From Saccopteryx bilineata (taxonomy: Eukaryota > Chordata > Mammalia > Chiroptera > Emballonuridae): a stretch of DNA of 64,000 bases. Below, one piece after another: positions 43,870-55,860 of this stretch. Position numbers and translations under genes: made by a program. Location: contig NC_089492.1 of the NCBI RefSeq assembly GCF_036850765.1, forward strand, positions 166,220,296 to 166,284,295. The letters are read 5' to 3'. A model generated the notes under the pieces. It saw nothing but the letters and a program-made list of their open reading frames with translations, had not been told where the DNA came from and searched no databases. The number at the start of each line of letters is the position of its first letter. The stretch's first letter is position 1.

Positions 43870-44200
43870 TTGACTTTGAAGTGGTTGTGGCTGAGTAGTG
43901 ACTCAGGAAAGCAATGGAGAGTGAAGGGAGACCCCAAGTATAACAATGCATCCAACTTTACCTTTCCCCCTCCCCTCTTCCTCCTTGTCTTCTATTATCA
44001 TTATCATTAGCAAAAGCATTTTTTTTTTTATGTCTGGTCATTGAATAAAAAGGATATGTGGGTAAAATCTGGTAGGAGTGCATAGTCTGAGATGCACGTT
44101 AGAAAGATACAAGAGATAACAGAATAGGCATCAAATTCTACATAGACATTGTAAAGAAAAAATAATTTACAGACATCTTACATATTTTTTTTTAATGTGC
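43870..44200. other. Unassigned sequence
   Basis: Short poly-T runs only; nothing else recognised. Confidence 0.35.
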
Positions 44201-44204
44201 CAGC

Positions 44205-44475
44205 TCAAATATCACTACTAGACAGCCTTCTTTGACCCCCTGAACTAAGTTAGGCATCTTTATAATGCAATCCCATAGCACTTTGAACTTCTTCAGTAAG
44301 GTTTATTATCCTTCTGGATAATGACCTATTCAGTTGTGTTTCCTGCTTTCCAGGCTCTAAGTGAGCTCTTGGGGAACAGGTTGATGTTGACCTTACCATT
44401 GTTGCCCTGGTACCTACAAAATACTTGACACCCAGGAGGAGCTCAGCAAATATGTTGAGCAGATGTTAACATGTT
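44205..44475 (+). repeat. L2 LINE 3' end fragment
   Basis: 'agacagccttctttgacccc', 'ctctaagtgagctcttggggaacagg', 'aggaggagctcagcaaatatgttgagcag' match the L2 3' region. Confidence 0.75.
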
Positions 44476-46905
44476 CACCTTTCCCCCTTCCCCAAATCTA
44501 TCACAATCTACATGACTGGAGAATTGTGTGGCCTCATCAGGAACATGGGGCTTGAGAGCAGCAAGTCTGATGATATGGTGCCAAAGGTGGGTGACTTATT
44601 CACTTAACCAATAGGTAATATCTGCAGATATCTGGGATGAATTAATCAACCAGTTTACTCATTTAACACACGTTTGTTTGGTGCTGTGGGGGAGGCAGAG
44701 ATAGTAGGAGCTGGCCAGACCCTCTTATCTTGTAGCCTTTTTGGGACAATAAACCTGTAAAATGATAAATGAAGTATGTAATGAATATATATATATGTAT
44801 GTATGTGTGTGCATATTAATATGTATATTATATGATACATAAATATATAAAATGCATATTAAAATGGAGATTTGAGGAAGTGTTCCAGAAGAGATGGTAC
44901 TTGGAAGTACTTGAGGTGAGTCTTGAAGGATGAATGATTCTTTGGCCAGTGAGACCAGGATGGAAGTCATTTCAGCCGGAAGGAAAGTGTCAGAGACGTG
45001 AAAGGAGACTGGCGTAATTAATAAACCAAGGTAGTTCTGTTTAACTTGAGCACAAGGAGTGTCAATCTGAGAATGGAAGAAGTGTATGGGTTTGGATTGC
45101 TCTGGAAGCAGAGGCAGGGACAAGCACTTGGTGTAGGTAGTTTATTTGGGAGGTGATCCCAAGAAGCAAAAGCAAGGGAGGGGAAAAAGTGGGGCTGAGA
45201 AGGGAAAAAAGCCAATAAAGCAAAGTTAATGAACTACTTGATCCTGTGGGCTTAATCTGGCTGGGGACCTTCTGAAGAACTATGGAATGTTCTACCAGAG
45301 GCTAGGGAGGCTGGAGCCTTTACCTGAGAATGTTGGCACTACAGTGGGAGGGTTACCTGGGGGATAAGAGTTTCCTGAACTTTTGTATTGCTCCTATGTG
45401 CACCAAGTGGCATCCCACAGCCTTGGAGAAAGCAAAGAACTGTGTGACATTGTATAAGATACCATGCAGAATTCAGAGAAAGAGAAGAGAATGGGTGAGA
45501 AGACAAAGCAATGAAATAAATAACGGCTAGGAATTTTCAGTACTGACAAAAAAATAAGTGAAATGATTGCGGTAATGAATGGTTGAACTGGATGTGATTG
45601 CAAGTGCTAAATGGCTCAGGGATGGCTTACTTGGAAGATGGGAAATGGGATGATGTTTCGTACCTACTGTGGTAAGTGACTCTGAAATGTGGTTGTTGAC
45701 AAGACATCAAGTTCCAGGAGTCTCTTAAACAAAGCTTCAGTTGGAACAGAAATGCAAAAAAGGAGTTATTTGGAAACAGGAAAATATGGACGTCACTGAA
45801 TACAAGCAAACCCATGAGCATGGATGACATGGCCTGTGTCTTTGTGAGTTCATGGGCAGTCTGGGGAGCCCCTGGGCTTGCCTCAGAACTGGCGGGAGAT
45901 ATTTAACTGAGGAGGGGATAGAAATGCTCACCAGTCCTTGCCAGAGGCCAGGAGCAGGGAGCTGGTGCATACGGGCTTCTGCTGCTGCGTGCGTGTGTGT
46001 TTCCTTGGGGCACTTTCTCATTCCTTAGTTGTTCTGTCTTGGCCCTCACCTCCTAGCTCCTCCACACATCTAACCTGGGCCCAATTCATGTTGGACTTTA
46101 TTTTTCTTCATTACCTATTAGGGCTAAAAATTGATCTGATAAATAAATACCTTCGGAAGTTAACTGATCATTGTCATTGAGCATATTGCAATAGATAAAA
46201 TTAGATAAAACAGGTTCTAAATTCAGCTCTACTCTATGTGGTCTTTGGAAAAGTCTCAACTTTTTTGATGTTTGGATTCTCAGTCAATGTGTATGGACTT
46301 CTCATAGCTCAAAAGTGGTTATGTCTCCACAAGCTATTTTTTTTTGTATGTGTGTGTGTGTGAGAATCCTGAAAAGCTTTATAAGCAAAAGAAATGAATC
46401 TCTAATGTGATATTTCAGCCATGAGTAGGGAAGAGTTTAAATTATATATTATACCTCTTTTTGTGATCAGCTTTATAGTCATAAATATTACTAATTTCAT
46501 CAGTTTTTTCCCTCTTTGCATAATTAGGGCAAGTCAGGCATTTATCTCCAGGAAATAAACTAGGAAACATTTATAGAAGCAACATATGGAGGTCATGCAG
46601 CTCCATGTTTGGGTGGGTCTCTGGCAAACTGGATCACACTGTATGTATAACCATTAGAGAGTAGTTTGCAGGTGTTATGTTCCTTTGTAAGTATTGTGTA
46701 TTTCCTAAGAACAAGGACTTCCTATTGCATGACATATAATGTATTGATTTGTATGTCATAATAATATATTACAATATATTTATCAAAATCTATAGCTCAT
46801 ACATTAAATATTTATAATTATTCTAATAGTATCTTAACAATGTTTTTGGGGCATCTAGATGTCTATACAGGATGCCATGTTGTATTTAGCTATTATTTCT
46901 CTTTC
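44476..46905. other. Unassigned sequence with an (AT/GT)n microsatellite
   Basis: 2.4 kb without recognised gene. ATATATATGTATGTATGTGTGTG at about 44785-44812 and a (TG)n tract near 46348 are the only clear simple repeats. The 44870-45000 stretch resembles an old interspersed repeat, family not assigned. Confidence 0.4.
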
Positions 46906-46920
46906 GTCTCCATGATTTTT

Positions 46921-47062
46921 ATTTATTAATTTTAGAGAGAGAGGAAGGGAGAGAGACAGAAACATCAATCTGTTCCTGTATGTGCCCTGACCAGGGATTG
47001 AACCCACAACCTTTGTGCGTTGGGATGGTGCTCTAACCAACTGAGCTATCCGGCCAGGGCTA
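46921..47062 (-). mobile_element. VES-like tRNA-derived SINE (type D)
   Basis: 142 bp. A/T-rich tail at left, 'gagagacagaaacatcaatc' block, head 'ctaaccaactgagctatccggccagggc' at right. Perfect 15-bp duplication GTCTCCATGATTTTT at 46906-46920 and 47063-47077. Confidence 0.95.
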
Positions 47063-47077
47063 GTCTCCATGATTTTT

Positions 47078-47405
47078 GAACAGTTCCCCCGCATCTCTGT
47101 CTTGGTGCCTCACTCATTAATATAAATGGAAAGCCACAGATAACCAGACATGTGAGTAAATCCTAAAACATGAAAGAAAAAGACTAAAAGAAACAAACAA
47201 GAGGGACTTGGAAGAAATGGATACAATACATACACCAGAATAAAGTGTTTAAAGTAGTTAACTAAACTTCTAAGGGGAGCAAGAGGTTTTACAACCATGA
47301 AACAAGAGCAATATACTAGAACGAAGAACTCTTACTAATTAAACATATGATGACATTAAAAAAATATTTGTTCGAAATACATATTAGGAAGCTGCTTAGT
47401 ACTTG
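47078..47405. other. Unassigned sequence
   Basis: Nothing recognised. Confidence 0.35.
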
Positions 47406-47407
47406 GC

Positions 47408-47750
47408 AACTGTTGTTGGTAGTAGTTGTAATAGGAGCAGCAGTAATGGAGATAGTAGTAGTAACAGTAGTCCCAGTGGTGGTGGTGGTAGTAGTAATAG
47501 TAGTAATAGCAGCAAAAGCTGTGATATACTCGTGACGTGGTCTTGGTGGCAGTAGTAGTGTTAGTAGGAGTCATAGTAGGTGTTGGTAGTAATAGCAGTC
47601 AGGCAGTGGTATTGGCAGTAGTAACAGCAGCAGCAGTAGTCCTCCCCGTGGCAATGGCAGTAATGGTTGTAGCAGTCATGGTGGCAGTGGTGGGAGGCAC
47701 GGGAATAGCAGCAGCCATAGTGCCAGTTGCTGGGTTGCAGTAGTATTCCA
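47408..47750. repeat. Cryptic (GTA/GTG/GCA)n trinucleotide tract
   Basis: About 340 bp of GTAGTA, GTGGTG, AGCAGC and AATAGT units in a shared 3-bp phase, degenerate rather than pure. Open Val-rich frames on + and Tyr/His/Cys-rich frames on - follow from the phase. Confidence 0.85.
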
Positions 47751-47949
47751 CATGCATCGCTTGCTTTGATCCTCACAGTGGTCTGGGAGGGGCAAAGGGC
47801 AGAGGTCGTGAGTCCATTTTATGGGGAGGACATGAAGGGTTAGATAGGGGGCCTCCTTTTCCAAGATCTTACAGTTTGAAGTTGCCATACCTGGGAGTGG
47901 AGCCCATGTCTTCCAACTTTGAAAGCATGGCCTGGAGCAGCCAGGATGG

Positions 47950-48295
47950 TGGCTGTTTTAGTTACAATAAAAATACCACAGACTGGGGATCTTAACCAAC
48001 AGACTTAATTTCTCTCTCAGTTCTGAAGGCTGAAAGTCAATGTCTGGAGAGAGCTCTCTTTCTGATATATATGGCCACCTTCTTGCTGTGACCTCCTGTG
48101 GCAAAAAGAGAGTTCTGGTCTCTTCCTCTTCTTGTGAGGACACTAATCCCATCATAGAGGCCCCATCCTCATGTCCTTATCTAAACCTACCTCCCAAAGG
48201 CTCTACTTTCAAATACCATCACATTGGGGGTAAGGGCTTCAATGTATGAATTTGGGGTAGGGGGCATAAATATTCAGTTCATAGCAGCAGCCATG
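47950..48295 (-). repeat. MLT1-type (ERVL-MaLR) solo LTR
   Basis: + strand shows the reverse of an MLT1 LTR: 'accacagactgggg', 'tctctcagttctgaaggctgaaag', 'cctcatgtccttatctaaacctacctcccaaagg', 'accatcacattgggggtaagg'. Ancient, noncoding. Confidence 0.8.
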
Positions 48296-48299
48296 CTAG

Positions 48300-50090
48300 A
48301 ATTTGGGAGGATAAATTTCACACCCAGAGAGGCAGGCTCTTAATAGATAACCGATCCTTTAGTGTGGCTCACAGCATAAGGGACATCCTGGGGGGCTTTC
48401 TGTCTCCTGCTTTTGGCTTGGCCGGGTAAACCCATTTGCTTTGGAAAACAGTTGGACAAGACTGGAAGTCAACCTACTAAGAGTTAAGACTGTCTTAACT
48501 CTTGAAGAACCTCTCCCCCTCAGGTTTTTCTGGGAGGTAGTCCAGGCTCTGAGATGGGGCTTCCGGAACAGGCAGATCCCTGGGGCAACTTAGCTCTCAT
48601 TATAGAAAGGACCCTGCTCGGCAGCAGGATCCGTAAGTTCAGGTGATGGCTCCATAGCTGACTCCATCGCCCCTCTAGTACCCCTCTAGTGGGGGCTGGG
48701 CTTCCTCTTGAACCCGTCCAGCTCTTATGTTCTGTGATCCCCACAATGGGCATCAAAGTGAGGCCTGCAGCTGTGCCAGGACCACAGTAAGCAGCCCAAG
48801 GGCAGAGCTGAGGTTGGCCTCTAGCTCTGTGCCCAAGACAACAAAGAGAAGGCACAGCCGGGCAAAGAGGGGGCAGCAGAGGGAATGCCATGTCATCTGA
48901 TCCATAGCTAATTAATCCTTTGAAATATGCTCTGGGGACATGTCTGTAAAGGACGTCACTGAGGTGGGGGAAGAATGCAGCCTGTTGTCTGGGCCCAGGA
49001 CACAAAGGCCTATCTGTGCACACGTGGGCACTCCCGATCCAGGCTGGATCAGCTGCTCTTGTTCCTCCTTGGCCATCACAATACAACTACAGAGTTACAG
49101 GCTGCCCTCCTACCCCCGCTCCAGGAGAGCCAGGCAGTGGGATTTGTGCCCACTGGGTGCCCGCTGGGCACAGCCAGTAATACCAGTCTCCCGGCCCACT
49201 TGGCTCCTGGGGAGTCTCAGATTTCAACAGCCTGCTTCTCCCTGCCCTCATTTACTGCCCTCTCTTGTCTTCTCTTTCTCTCACTCTCCCTGGCACACGT
49301 GTGAGTGGCAGATCCAGGGTGATCTGGACAAGGCTGACAGCCAGAGAGCCAAGCCTGGGAGCTGGAGAGATGACCAGCTGGGTGATGTCCAGCCGTGGTG
49401 CAGGGTCACTCTAGAAGCGCTTTCCTTGGGCAGCAGAGCAGCAGCTGCCCTGGCCCACCACCCTGATCCCTAGGAGACCGGGCAGGGCCGTCCTGTCCCA
49501 GACAGAGTCCCTGCCAGTGCCCAGCAAGGAGCCAGCAAGGCATTGAAGTCAGGAAGCCTGGGACGTGACTGTGAACTCTGGCATTCTGGCTGAAGGAGTG
49601 GGGTCAAGGCTCCTGACCGCGGTGTCTTTGTTTTCTTGTTTATACCAGATGGGGATCCTAGTTCTCACTGTGTGGGTTTGTGGAGAGCTCTCCACGGGTC
49701 CTAGCGGAGGGCGACGGCTAGTGGGGGACACTGAGAGACACACTCATGGGAATGAATGAGGAGAATGTCACAGGTTAGAAGGTGTACGAGCTACGGGCCA
49801 GGCACTGAGCAGGGTGAGAGGAATCAGAGGATACAAGGAGGGGGAAGGTTAGAATTTTTAACACGTTTGGGAGGGAAGGCCCCACTACAAGGTGACATTC
49901 ACTGGGGTAAGGACTCAAAGGAGATGAGGAAGGGAGCCAGGCCAGCTTCTGGGGGAAGAACCTTCCAGGCCTAGGGAGGAGCTAAGCAGCATCCTAAGGT
50001 GGAAGTGTGCCTGATGACCCAGGAGGGTGTGCTGGGGAGGGGGAGTGAGGGCGTGACAGGTGTGAGGAAAGGGCACCAGGCCCTGCGGTC
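48300..50090. other. Unassigned sequence
   Basis: 1.8 kb, moderately GC-rich. Open frames of 177 and 188 codons on opposite strands near 48520-49473 overlap each other and match no family; not supported as genes. The 49790-50060 part looks like an old repeat of unassigned family. Confidence 0.4.
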
Positions 50091-50093
50091 CTC

Positions 50094-50440
50094 TGTCAGT
50101 TTGCTAGGGCTCCTATGACAAAGTGCCACCAGCTGAGTGCCTTAAACAACAGAAATGTAGTGAGTTCTGGAGGCTGAAAGTCCCAGGTCAAAGTGCCAGC
50201 AGGGCCATGCTCCCTCTGAAGGTACTAGGGAAGTGACAGGCCTCTCTCCTGGCTTCTCGCAGTTGTCCCTGCTCATGTGCCAGTGTCCACATGTCTCCTT
50301 TTTATGAGGGCCCTCCCTCAGGACCTTATTTGAACTTGATTACCTCTAAAACTACTGCCTCCAAATAAGGCCGCATTGTGAAGGACTGGGGGTTAGGACT
50401 CAACATATCCTTTTCCAGGTACTCAATTTAACCTGTAATA
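50094..50440 (-). repeat. MLT1-type (ERVL-MaLR) solo LTR
   Basis: 'gtttgctagggctcctatgacaaagtgccacc', 'cttaaacaacagaaatgta', 'gttctggaggctgaaagtcc', 'ctgcctccaaataaggccgc', 'gactgggggttaggactcaacatat' are the reverse MLT1 order. Confidence 0.85.
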
Positions 50441-51305
50441 GCCTCGTAGGCCACTGTAAAGACCTCAACTTTTTCTTTGAGTGACATGGAGCCGTTTGAG
50501 GGTCTTGAGCTAAACAAGCAGGACATGCTGTGATTACATTTAGAGGGATGACCAGTTGGTCCAGAGGTCATTTTTTCTCTTGTATGTGGGGTTGGGTGCC
50601 TTGTGTCCCTCCGGAGCCAGTGGGACTCTGCCTCTCCCACCAGCTTCTCTTGATTGCCCTGTGGGAAGGTGTGCTTAGGGGACCTTTCTTTTCATCGCTC
50701 TAACTCACAGTGATTGACAGCCTCTGCTAGCTGGCTTGCCTGCCTTTCCCATCTGTCACTGGCACCAGCTACTGAGGCCTAAGGGGTCTCTGTCTTATCT
50801 GCTGACCCTTGAAAGGTCCGCAGCACCCTGCTGCTCCCTCCTCCCACGTGAGCACCCGGGAACATGCATGCCTTTCTTGGTGTCCTTATCTCTGCCCTCC
50901 TGGACCTTAGAGGCCCTTTTTGGCCTTTGGGTACATTCCAGCTTGGCCCTGCTCTGTCCCCAGCTAAATCCAGCTCACTCATTCTCTTTATGGAGATTTG
51001 TAAAAGGATCAACCCTAAAAACCAATCTAGTTATTATGAAGCCCAATAATTCCCGTTGCTAGTGATGGTGCTGAAACCTTGTCTTCTGGGGCCTGGTCAC
51101 AGTAGGCACCATTACAATTCCTTAGAAACATAATTGGCAATTTGTATAAAATATAAAGGGAGCTAAGTGTGTTTGTACCCTTGTTTCCTGTGATTCATGA
51201 ATTTCAGTTTGGGGAATATAGCTAAAGAAAATAAGCCTGAATAGGAAAGCACTTTATATAAATGAAAATGTACATCACAGAAATGTTTGATATGGAAGAA
51301 CTGGA
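50441..51305. other. Unassigned sequence
   Basis: Nothing recognised. Confidence 0.35.
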
Positions 51306-51309
51306 CATA

Positions 51310-51470
51310 ATAGCAATGACCAATACCCATTCAGTGCTTATTTTGTAGTAGGCACCATCAATTCTTTAGATTTATTACTTTATCTAATCCTTCCCACATC
51401 TCTATAAGATAGAAGCAGCAAATATCTGGTAAGGACTGTAATTACTTCCATATAATGTATGTAATTTCCA
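51310..51470 (-). repeat. MIR SINE fragment
   Basis: 'cattcagtgcttattttgtagtaggcacc ... tttatctaatccttcccacatc' is reverse MIR. Confidence 0.55.
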
Positions 51471-52600
51471 GCAGGCGCTTAATAAGTGGAAAGAATGCTG
51501 AACAGTAGTCTGGACTGCTGGCCGGGGGACTGCCCTACAGCTAGGCTCATTCCCTTAACTTTGAAAGTGACCCTTTCCTGCCCCTCCGCCCCTTTAGTAA
51601 TTAGAATACAATAGGGTGCATGCCATAGCCTAGCCACTCAATCATATGAATCACTACCAAGCAAGTTCTCCTCCTTCCTCCCTCTAAAGTGCAGGTTATA
51701 AATCTGATAGAACTTAAATGAATTGGCTTAATCTTTTAATTGAACAAGTTTGGGGAGGGGCATGTCATTTCAGATCTAGCTTCTCATTTAAACCTTGAAG
51801 ATCTTCTGCATCCTGATTTTTTTTTTACTTAGTTTATAGTAATTCTCAAGTACTTTTGGCTAGATCCCACAACACGTGCTCTGTCTTCATTCCAGATGTT
51901 AGTTTAGGGCCAAGCAGGGTGGTGCCAGGAGACCCTCTTTAGGTGAGGGTAATCGTGCTAAAACTCATCCACTACCACCTTTAAAATTGTTTGAAAATTA
52001 CTTATAAAATCCTCACATATAAAGCCACAAGTTGAGTTTTTACCAGCCATCTATTAGCTCCAAAGCATGATTTGAGTACTATGTTGGTTTTTTGGCAAAC
52101 TGCCTCAATTTCCACCCTTTGAAAAAGAGTGATTATTCCAGCTTCACATCATCACTAGGAAGGTGATGAACACGTAGGGAACAGTGCCTTGCACAGTACT
52201 TGGCACATAGATGGCCCTTGGTACATACTCATTCATTCAATCATGCCTGCATGTATGACAGCTGCCACTCCATCATTCTCTCAGCACACCTTGTGAGAAA
52301 TGTGGATGCAGTCCCCAGCCCTCCCACCCTGTGGGGACTACTGGCGGCCATGGGGAGCCCAGCAGGGGAGCAAAAGAGCCCCCCTCTGGTTGAGCATTTG
52401 CAGCTTCGGACTCTTCTACCAGGAAAGGCTGGCTCCCTTATAACCCCCCACCCTCTTCCTCAGCTGGTTGCCTCTGCCAGAGGTGCAGGTGACGGAGGGG
52501 GGCACCAGATGGGAGATGAAGGCAGGTATGAATAAGGAGTACTATCCTGGTGGAGCGAATACCATGGCCTGTATGGAGCCAAAGTGTGATTTTTGGCTTT
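51471..52600. other. Unassigned sequence
   Basis: No recognised gene or confident repeat over 1.1 kb. Confidence 0.35.
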
Positions 52601-52609
52601 GAGTTAATC

Positions 52610-53285
52610 AAGTTTTTTAAATATTTAATTTGATTTTTTATTAATTGTTTTTAATTACAGTTTATATTCAATATTATTTTGTATTGGTTTCAGGTATACA
52701 GCATAGTGGTTAGACAATCATATGTTTTACAAAGTGTTCCCCTCAATATTTCTAGTACCTACCTGGCACTGTACATGGTTATTACAATTTTTTTTTTTTT
52801 TTTGAGAGAGAGGTGGAGGGACAGACAGGGAAAGACACAGAGAGAGATGAGAAACATCAACTCATAGTTGCGGCATCTTAGCTGTTCATTTCTCATATGT
52901 GCCTTGACCGGGGGGCAGGGGTGGCTCCAGCTGAGCCAGTGACCCCTTGCTCAAGCCAGCAACCTTGGACTCAAGCCAGTGACCTTGAGCTTCAAGCCAG
53001 CAACTTTTGGGCTCAAGCCAGCAACCATGGGGTCATGTCTATAATCCTACACTCAAGCCAGTGACCCTGTGCTCAAGCTGGTGAGCCCGTGCTCAAGTCG
53101 GCAACCTTGGGGTTTTGACCCTGGGTCCTCAGCATCCCAGGTTGACACTCATACACTGTGCCATAGGCATACACAATATTATTGACTGTATTCCCTATGC
53201 TTACTTTACATCCTCATGAATATTTCATAACTACTAATATGTACTTCTCAATCCCTTCACCTTTTTCACTCAGTGCCCAACCCTC
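52610..53285 (-). repeat. L1 3' UTR fragment split by a SINE
   Basis: 'ttaattacagtttatattcaatattattttgtattgg', 'gcatagtggttagacaatcatatg' before the SINE, then 'atattattgactgtattccctatgc', 'aatcccttcacctttttcactcag' after it. This is an L1M-type 3' UTR in reverse. Confidence 0.8.
52789..53169 (-). mobile_element. tRNA-derived bat SINE, type B, with expanded internal repeats
   Basis: T18 run at left, 'gagatgagaaacatcaactc' block, then many copies of a CTCAAGCCAG(C/T)(A/G)A unit; the head at right is degraded. Inserted into an L1 3' UTR with near-duplication ATTACAAT / TACACAAT. Confidence 0.85.
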
Positions 53286-53309
53286 CTTCTCTCATTAGTC
53301 AAGTCTTTT

Positions 53310-53682
53310 TTTTTTTTTTTTCATTTTTCCAAAGCTGGAAACGGGGAGGCATCAGACAGACTCACGCATGCGCCTGACTGGGATCCACTTGGCACGCCCA
53401 CCAGGGGGCGATGCTCTGCCCTTCCTGGGCGTCGCTCTGTCGCGACCAGAGCCACTCTAGCGCCTGGGGCAGAGGCCAAGGAGCCATCCCCAGCACCCGG
53501 GCCATCTTTTGCTCCAATGGAGCCTTGGCTGCGGGAGGGGAAGAGAGAGACAGAGAGAAAGGAGAGGGGGAGGGGTGGAGAAGCAGATGGGTGTCTCTCC
53601 TGTGTGCCCTGGCTGGGAATCGAACCCGGGACTCCTGCACGCCAGGTCGATGCTCTACCGCTGAGCCAAAACGGCCAGGGCA
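53310..53682 (-). mobile_element. tRNA-derived bat SINE, long type (type A), well preserved
   Basis: Left T-run, head 'ctaccgctgagccaaaacggccagggc' at right. Perfect 16-bp duplication ATTAGTCAAGTCTTTT at 53294-53309 and 53683-53698. One CTCF-like CCACCAGGGGGCG at 53398-53410. Confidence 0.96.
53398..53410 (-). promoter_or_regulatory. CTCF-like motif inside a SINE
   Basis: CCACCAGGGGGCG, identical to both boxes in the SINE at 6853-7223, but present once here. Confidence 0.45.
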
Positions 53683-53699
53683 ATTAGTCAAGTCTTTTA

Positions 53700-54240
53700 A
53701 CCCTTTATATGGGGAGAGGGCATTTGGATGGGGGTGGCAAAATGACCTTTATTGAGTATACTTAGAAGGCAAGGTGTGTCTTACGATCCAAGTTCCAGTC
53801 CCTTTCAGGGTCTCAGACATGCTAAAACTCACAAGCTCTTCAGCAATGACATTATTTTGAGAAAGGAAGTGGGTCATTTCCTAAAGGAAGATGCTGTTGC
53901 ACTGATGCAGGTAAATTCTTTTTCCAGTAGTGTCCCCTCCTCTCTCCACCTCTTGCCACTGACACCCCTAAATTGACACACTTGTTTCAAGCATTGGGTT
54001 GTTCCTGAAGTGCTTGTAGGGACAATGCCGAAGTCCTAGAGCTGGTGTCCTGAGGAAGTACCAGCATCACTCATTCATTCAACATAGACTTTTGAAGGAA
54101 GACACTCGTCTTTGTCTTGGGGAATCTATCAATGAAAAATATTGAGTGTACCCTGTACTCATGACACTTAACTTTCAGCGGAGGAAGGTCAACACTGAAC
54201 ACGTGATAAAGAGGACAATGCCAGAGTCAAAGGTGTTGTG
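53700..54240. other. Unassigned sequence
   Basis: Nothing recognised with confidence. Confidence 0.35.
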
Positions 54241-54244
54241 AAGA

Positions 54245-54370
54245 GGAGAATATGAGGCTTTGATTAAATAATATGACCAAGGCCATGCATTAGTAGGGCA
54301 CAAAGCCAGGACTCAATGCCAGACTTATCTGGTATCACGTTCTTGACTTTGCCACACAGACACTCCTGCA
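54245..54370 (-). repeat. MIR SINE fragment
   Basis: 'aataatatgaccaaggccatgcattagtagggcacaaagccaggactcaatgcca' is reverse MIR core. Confidence 0.65.
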
Positions 54371-55440
54371 TCTCTGCCGAGCAATGACGAGGCCACGCCT
54401 TTGCATGGCACTTCATACTCCTCGCTATTTCCAGCACGTCCCTGATTTCACCTTGGGATATCATTATTTTCAGCCTCTCCTCCAAAGCCTGTCACGAATG
54501 CAGGAAAACGGCAGGTGCAGGTCCTCTAGCATTGAAGCCAATTAAGCTTCTCACAAATGTAGAGCACATAAATTCCATGATGTGAAGGACCAAGAAAAGC
54601 CTTGAGTTGGACACGTCTGGAGTAAAACCTTATGGGCTGGAATTTAAAAAGGCAAAGACCTTTCCTTTCTCTTCCTGTGGCCCGCAGAAATTAGCTCCTA
54701 GGCAGTGTCCTCAATGTTGAGACAGCATACTAATGAGGAGCTTCTATGAGCTCAGATGCTGTGGGGACAGGAGGGAAGGACAGCCACCTTCTATTTTCCC
54801 AGCATCTCCAGGGTAGTTACACCCTCCACTCAGTACAATGATGCTTATTGCTTCAAATGTTCAGTCTTAGCCATAAGGTCAGCTCTAGACTATCTACAAG
54901 GCAGGTCAACAACATACTTGGTCTTGTTGGATGCTCACATGAACCCCTTTGAATAGGTTCTAGTATTCTTCTTGGTTATAGATGGGGAAATGGAGGCCAG
55001 AGACAGCAACTCACTCTGTTTCTGTGGGGTTTGTGGGTGAGCTGGGCCTCGAGACACCTGACCCAGTCTCCCCTCTCTCCAGCATGCTGTGCTGCTATGA
55101 AAGGAACACTTGCTTCTGTGATGGCTTTGGAAAAAAGTCTTTCTAAAATGTATCAACATACTTTCCTGTCTTTCAAAGCAGGGGGCACTGGGGTAGGGAG
55201 AGTGTGGTGTGGTGTGATAGTTTCTTAATGAATACAGCTATCTTTCTGAACACATATGTTTCTGTTCTGCCCAGCAAGGTGACTGTTTTATCCCTTTTTC
55301 TTACTCTGCCTTGTGATGTCACTGGACCAGCCCATCTCTTTGTGTTTTAAAGTTTCCAATCAGAAGTCACGATTATTAGAATTGTTGTAGGCAAATTTTG
55401 TAGGAGTATACATTGCTATAATTATTCTGAGTAGCAATTA
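54371..55440. other. Unassigned sequence
   Basis: No recognised gene or element. Confidence 0.35.
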
Positions 55441-55444
55441 GGCA

Positions 55445-55860
55445 ATGAGTCGAAGAAGCTTTATAAGTGTTTAAAAATTTTGAGCCTGCAATTCCATTTC
55501 TAGGAATGAGTCCTAAAAAATATTCAGGAGGATACATAAATATTTTCATGCAAGATTACTTATCATGACATTAATTATAAATTTGCAGATTGAAAGCAGT
55601 CAATATAAGGAACAATTGGGCATGGATTAAAAATAATACATTAAGCCCAAGGGATATGTATTGCGGTATTATACACCCATTGAAATCGCAAAAAATTATC
55701 TAATGGCATTGTAATATATTCCTAAAAGGTTAAACAGGCTGTAAAACAGCATGTACATTATGGTGACATTTTTTAAAAAAGTAATAAACAGTAATATGTA
55801 TATAAAAATAACAGCATATACAGCAACATTTTCTAGGAGTTATTTCTGGGTGTGGGTTAT
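55445..55860 (+). repeat. Old L1 fragment
   Basis: 'caattccatttctaggaatgagtcctaaaaaatattc', 'gcaagattacttatcatgac', 'aacaattgggcatggatt' follow the L1 ORF2 C-terminal coding strand; frames are broken. Confidence 0.65.

Noticed and set aside
40235..43951. 1238-codon open frame on the minus strand, and 886-, 633- and 553-codon frames overlapping it
   Set aside because: The hexamer units contain almost no stop codons in any frame on either strand, so long open frames are automatic. The peptide switches between Pro-Cys, Pro-Ala and Pro-Leu wherever a non-multiple-of-3 variant occurs, which a real coding repeat would not tolerate.
47347..47776. Val-rich and Tyr/His/Cys-rich frames
   Set aside because: Products of the trinucleotide-phased simple repeat at 47408-47750.
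48520..49473. 188-codon minus and 177-codon plus open frames
   Set aside because: They overlap each other on opposite strands in GC-richer sequence, show no domain or motif I recognise, and have no splice or promoter context.
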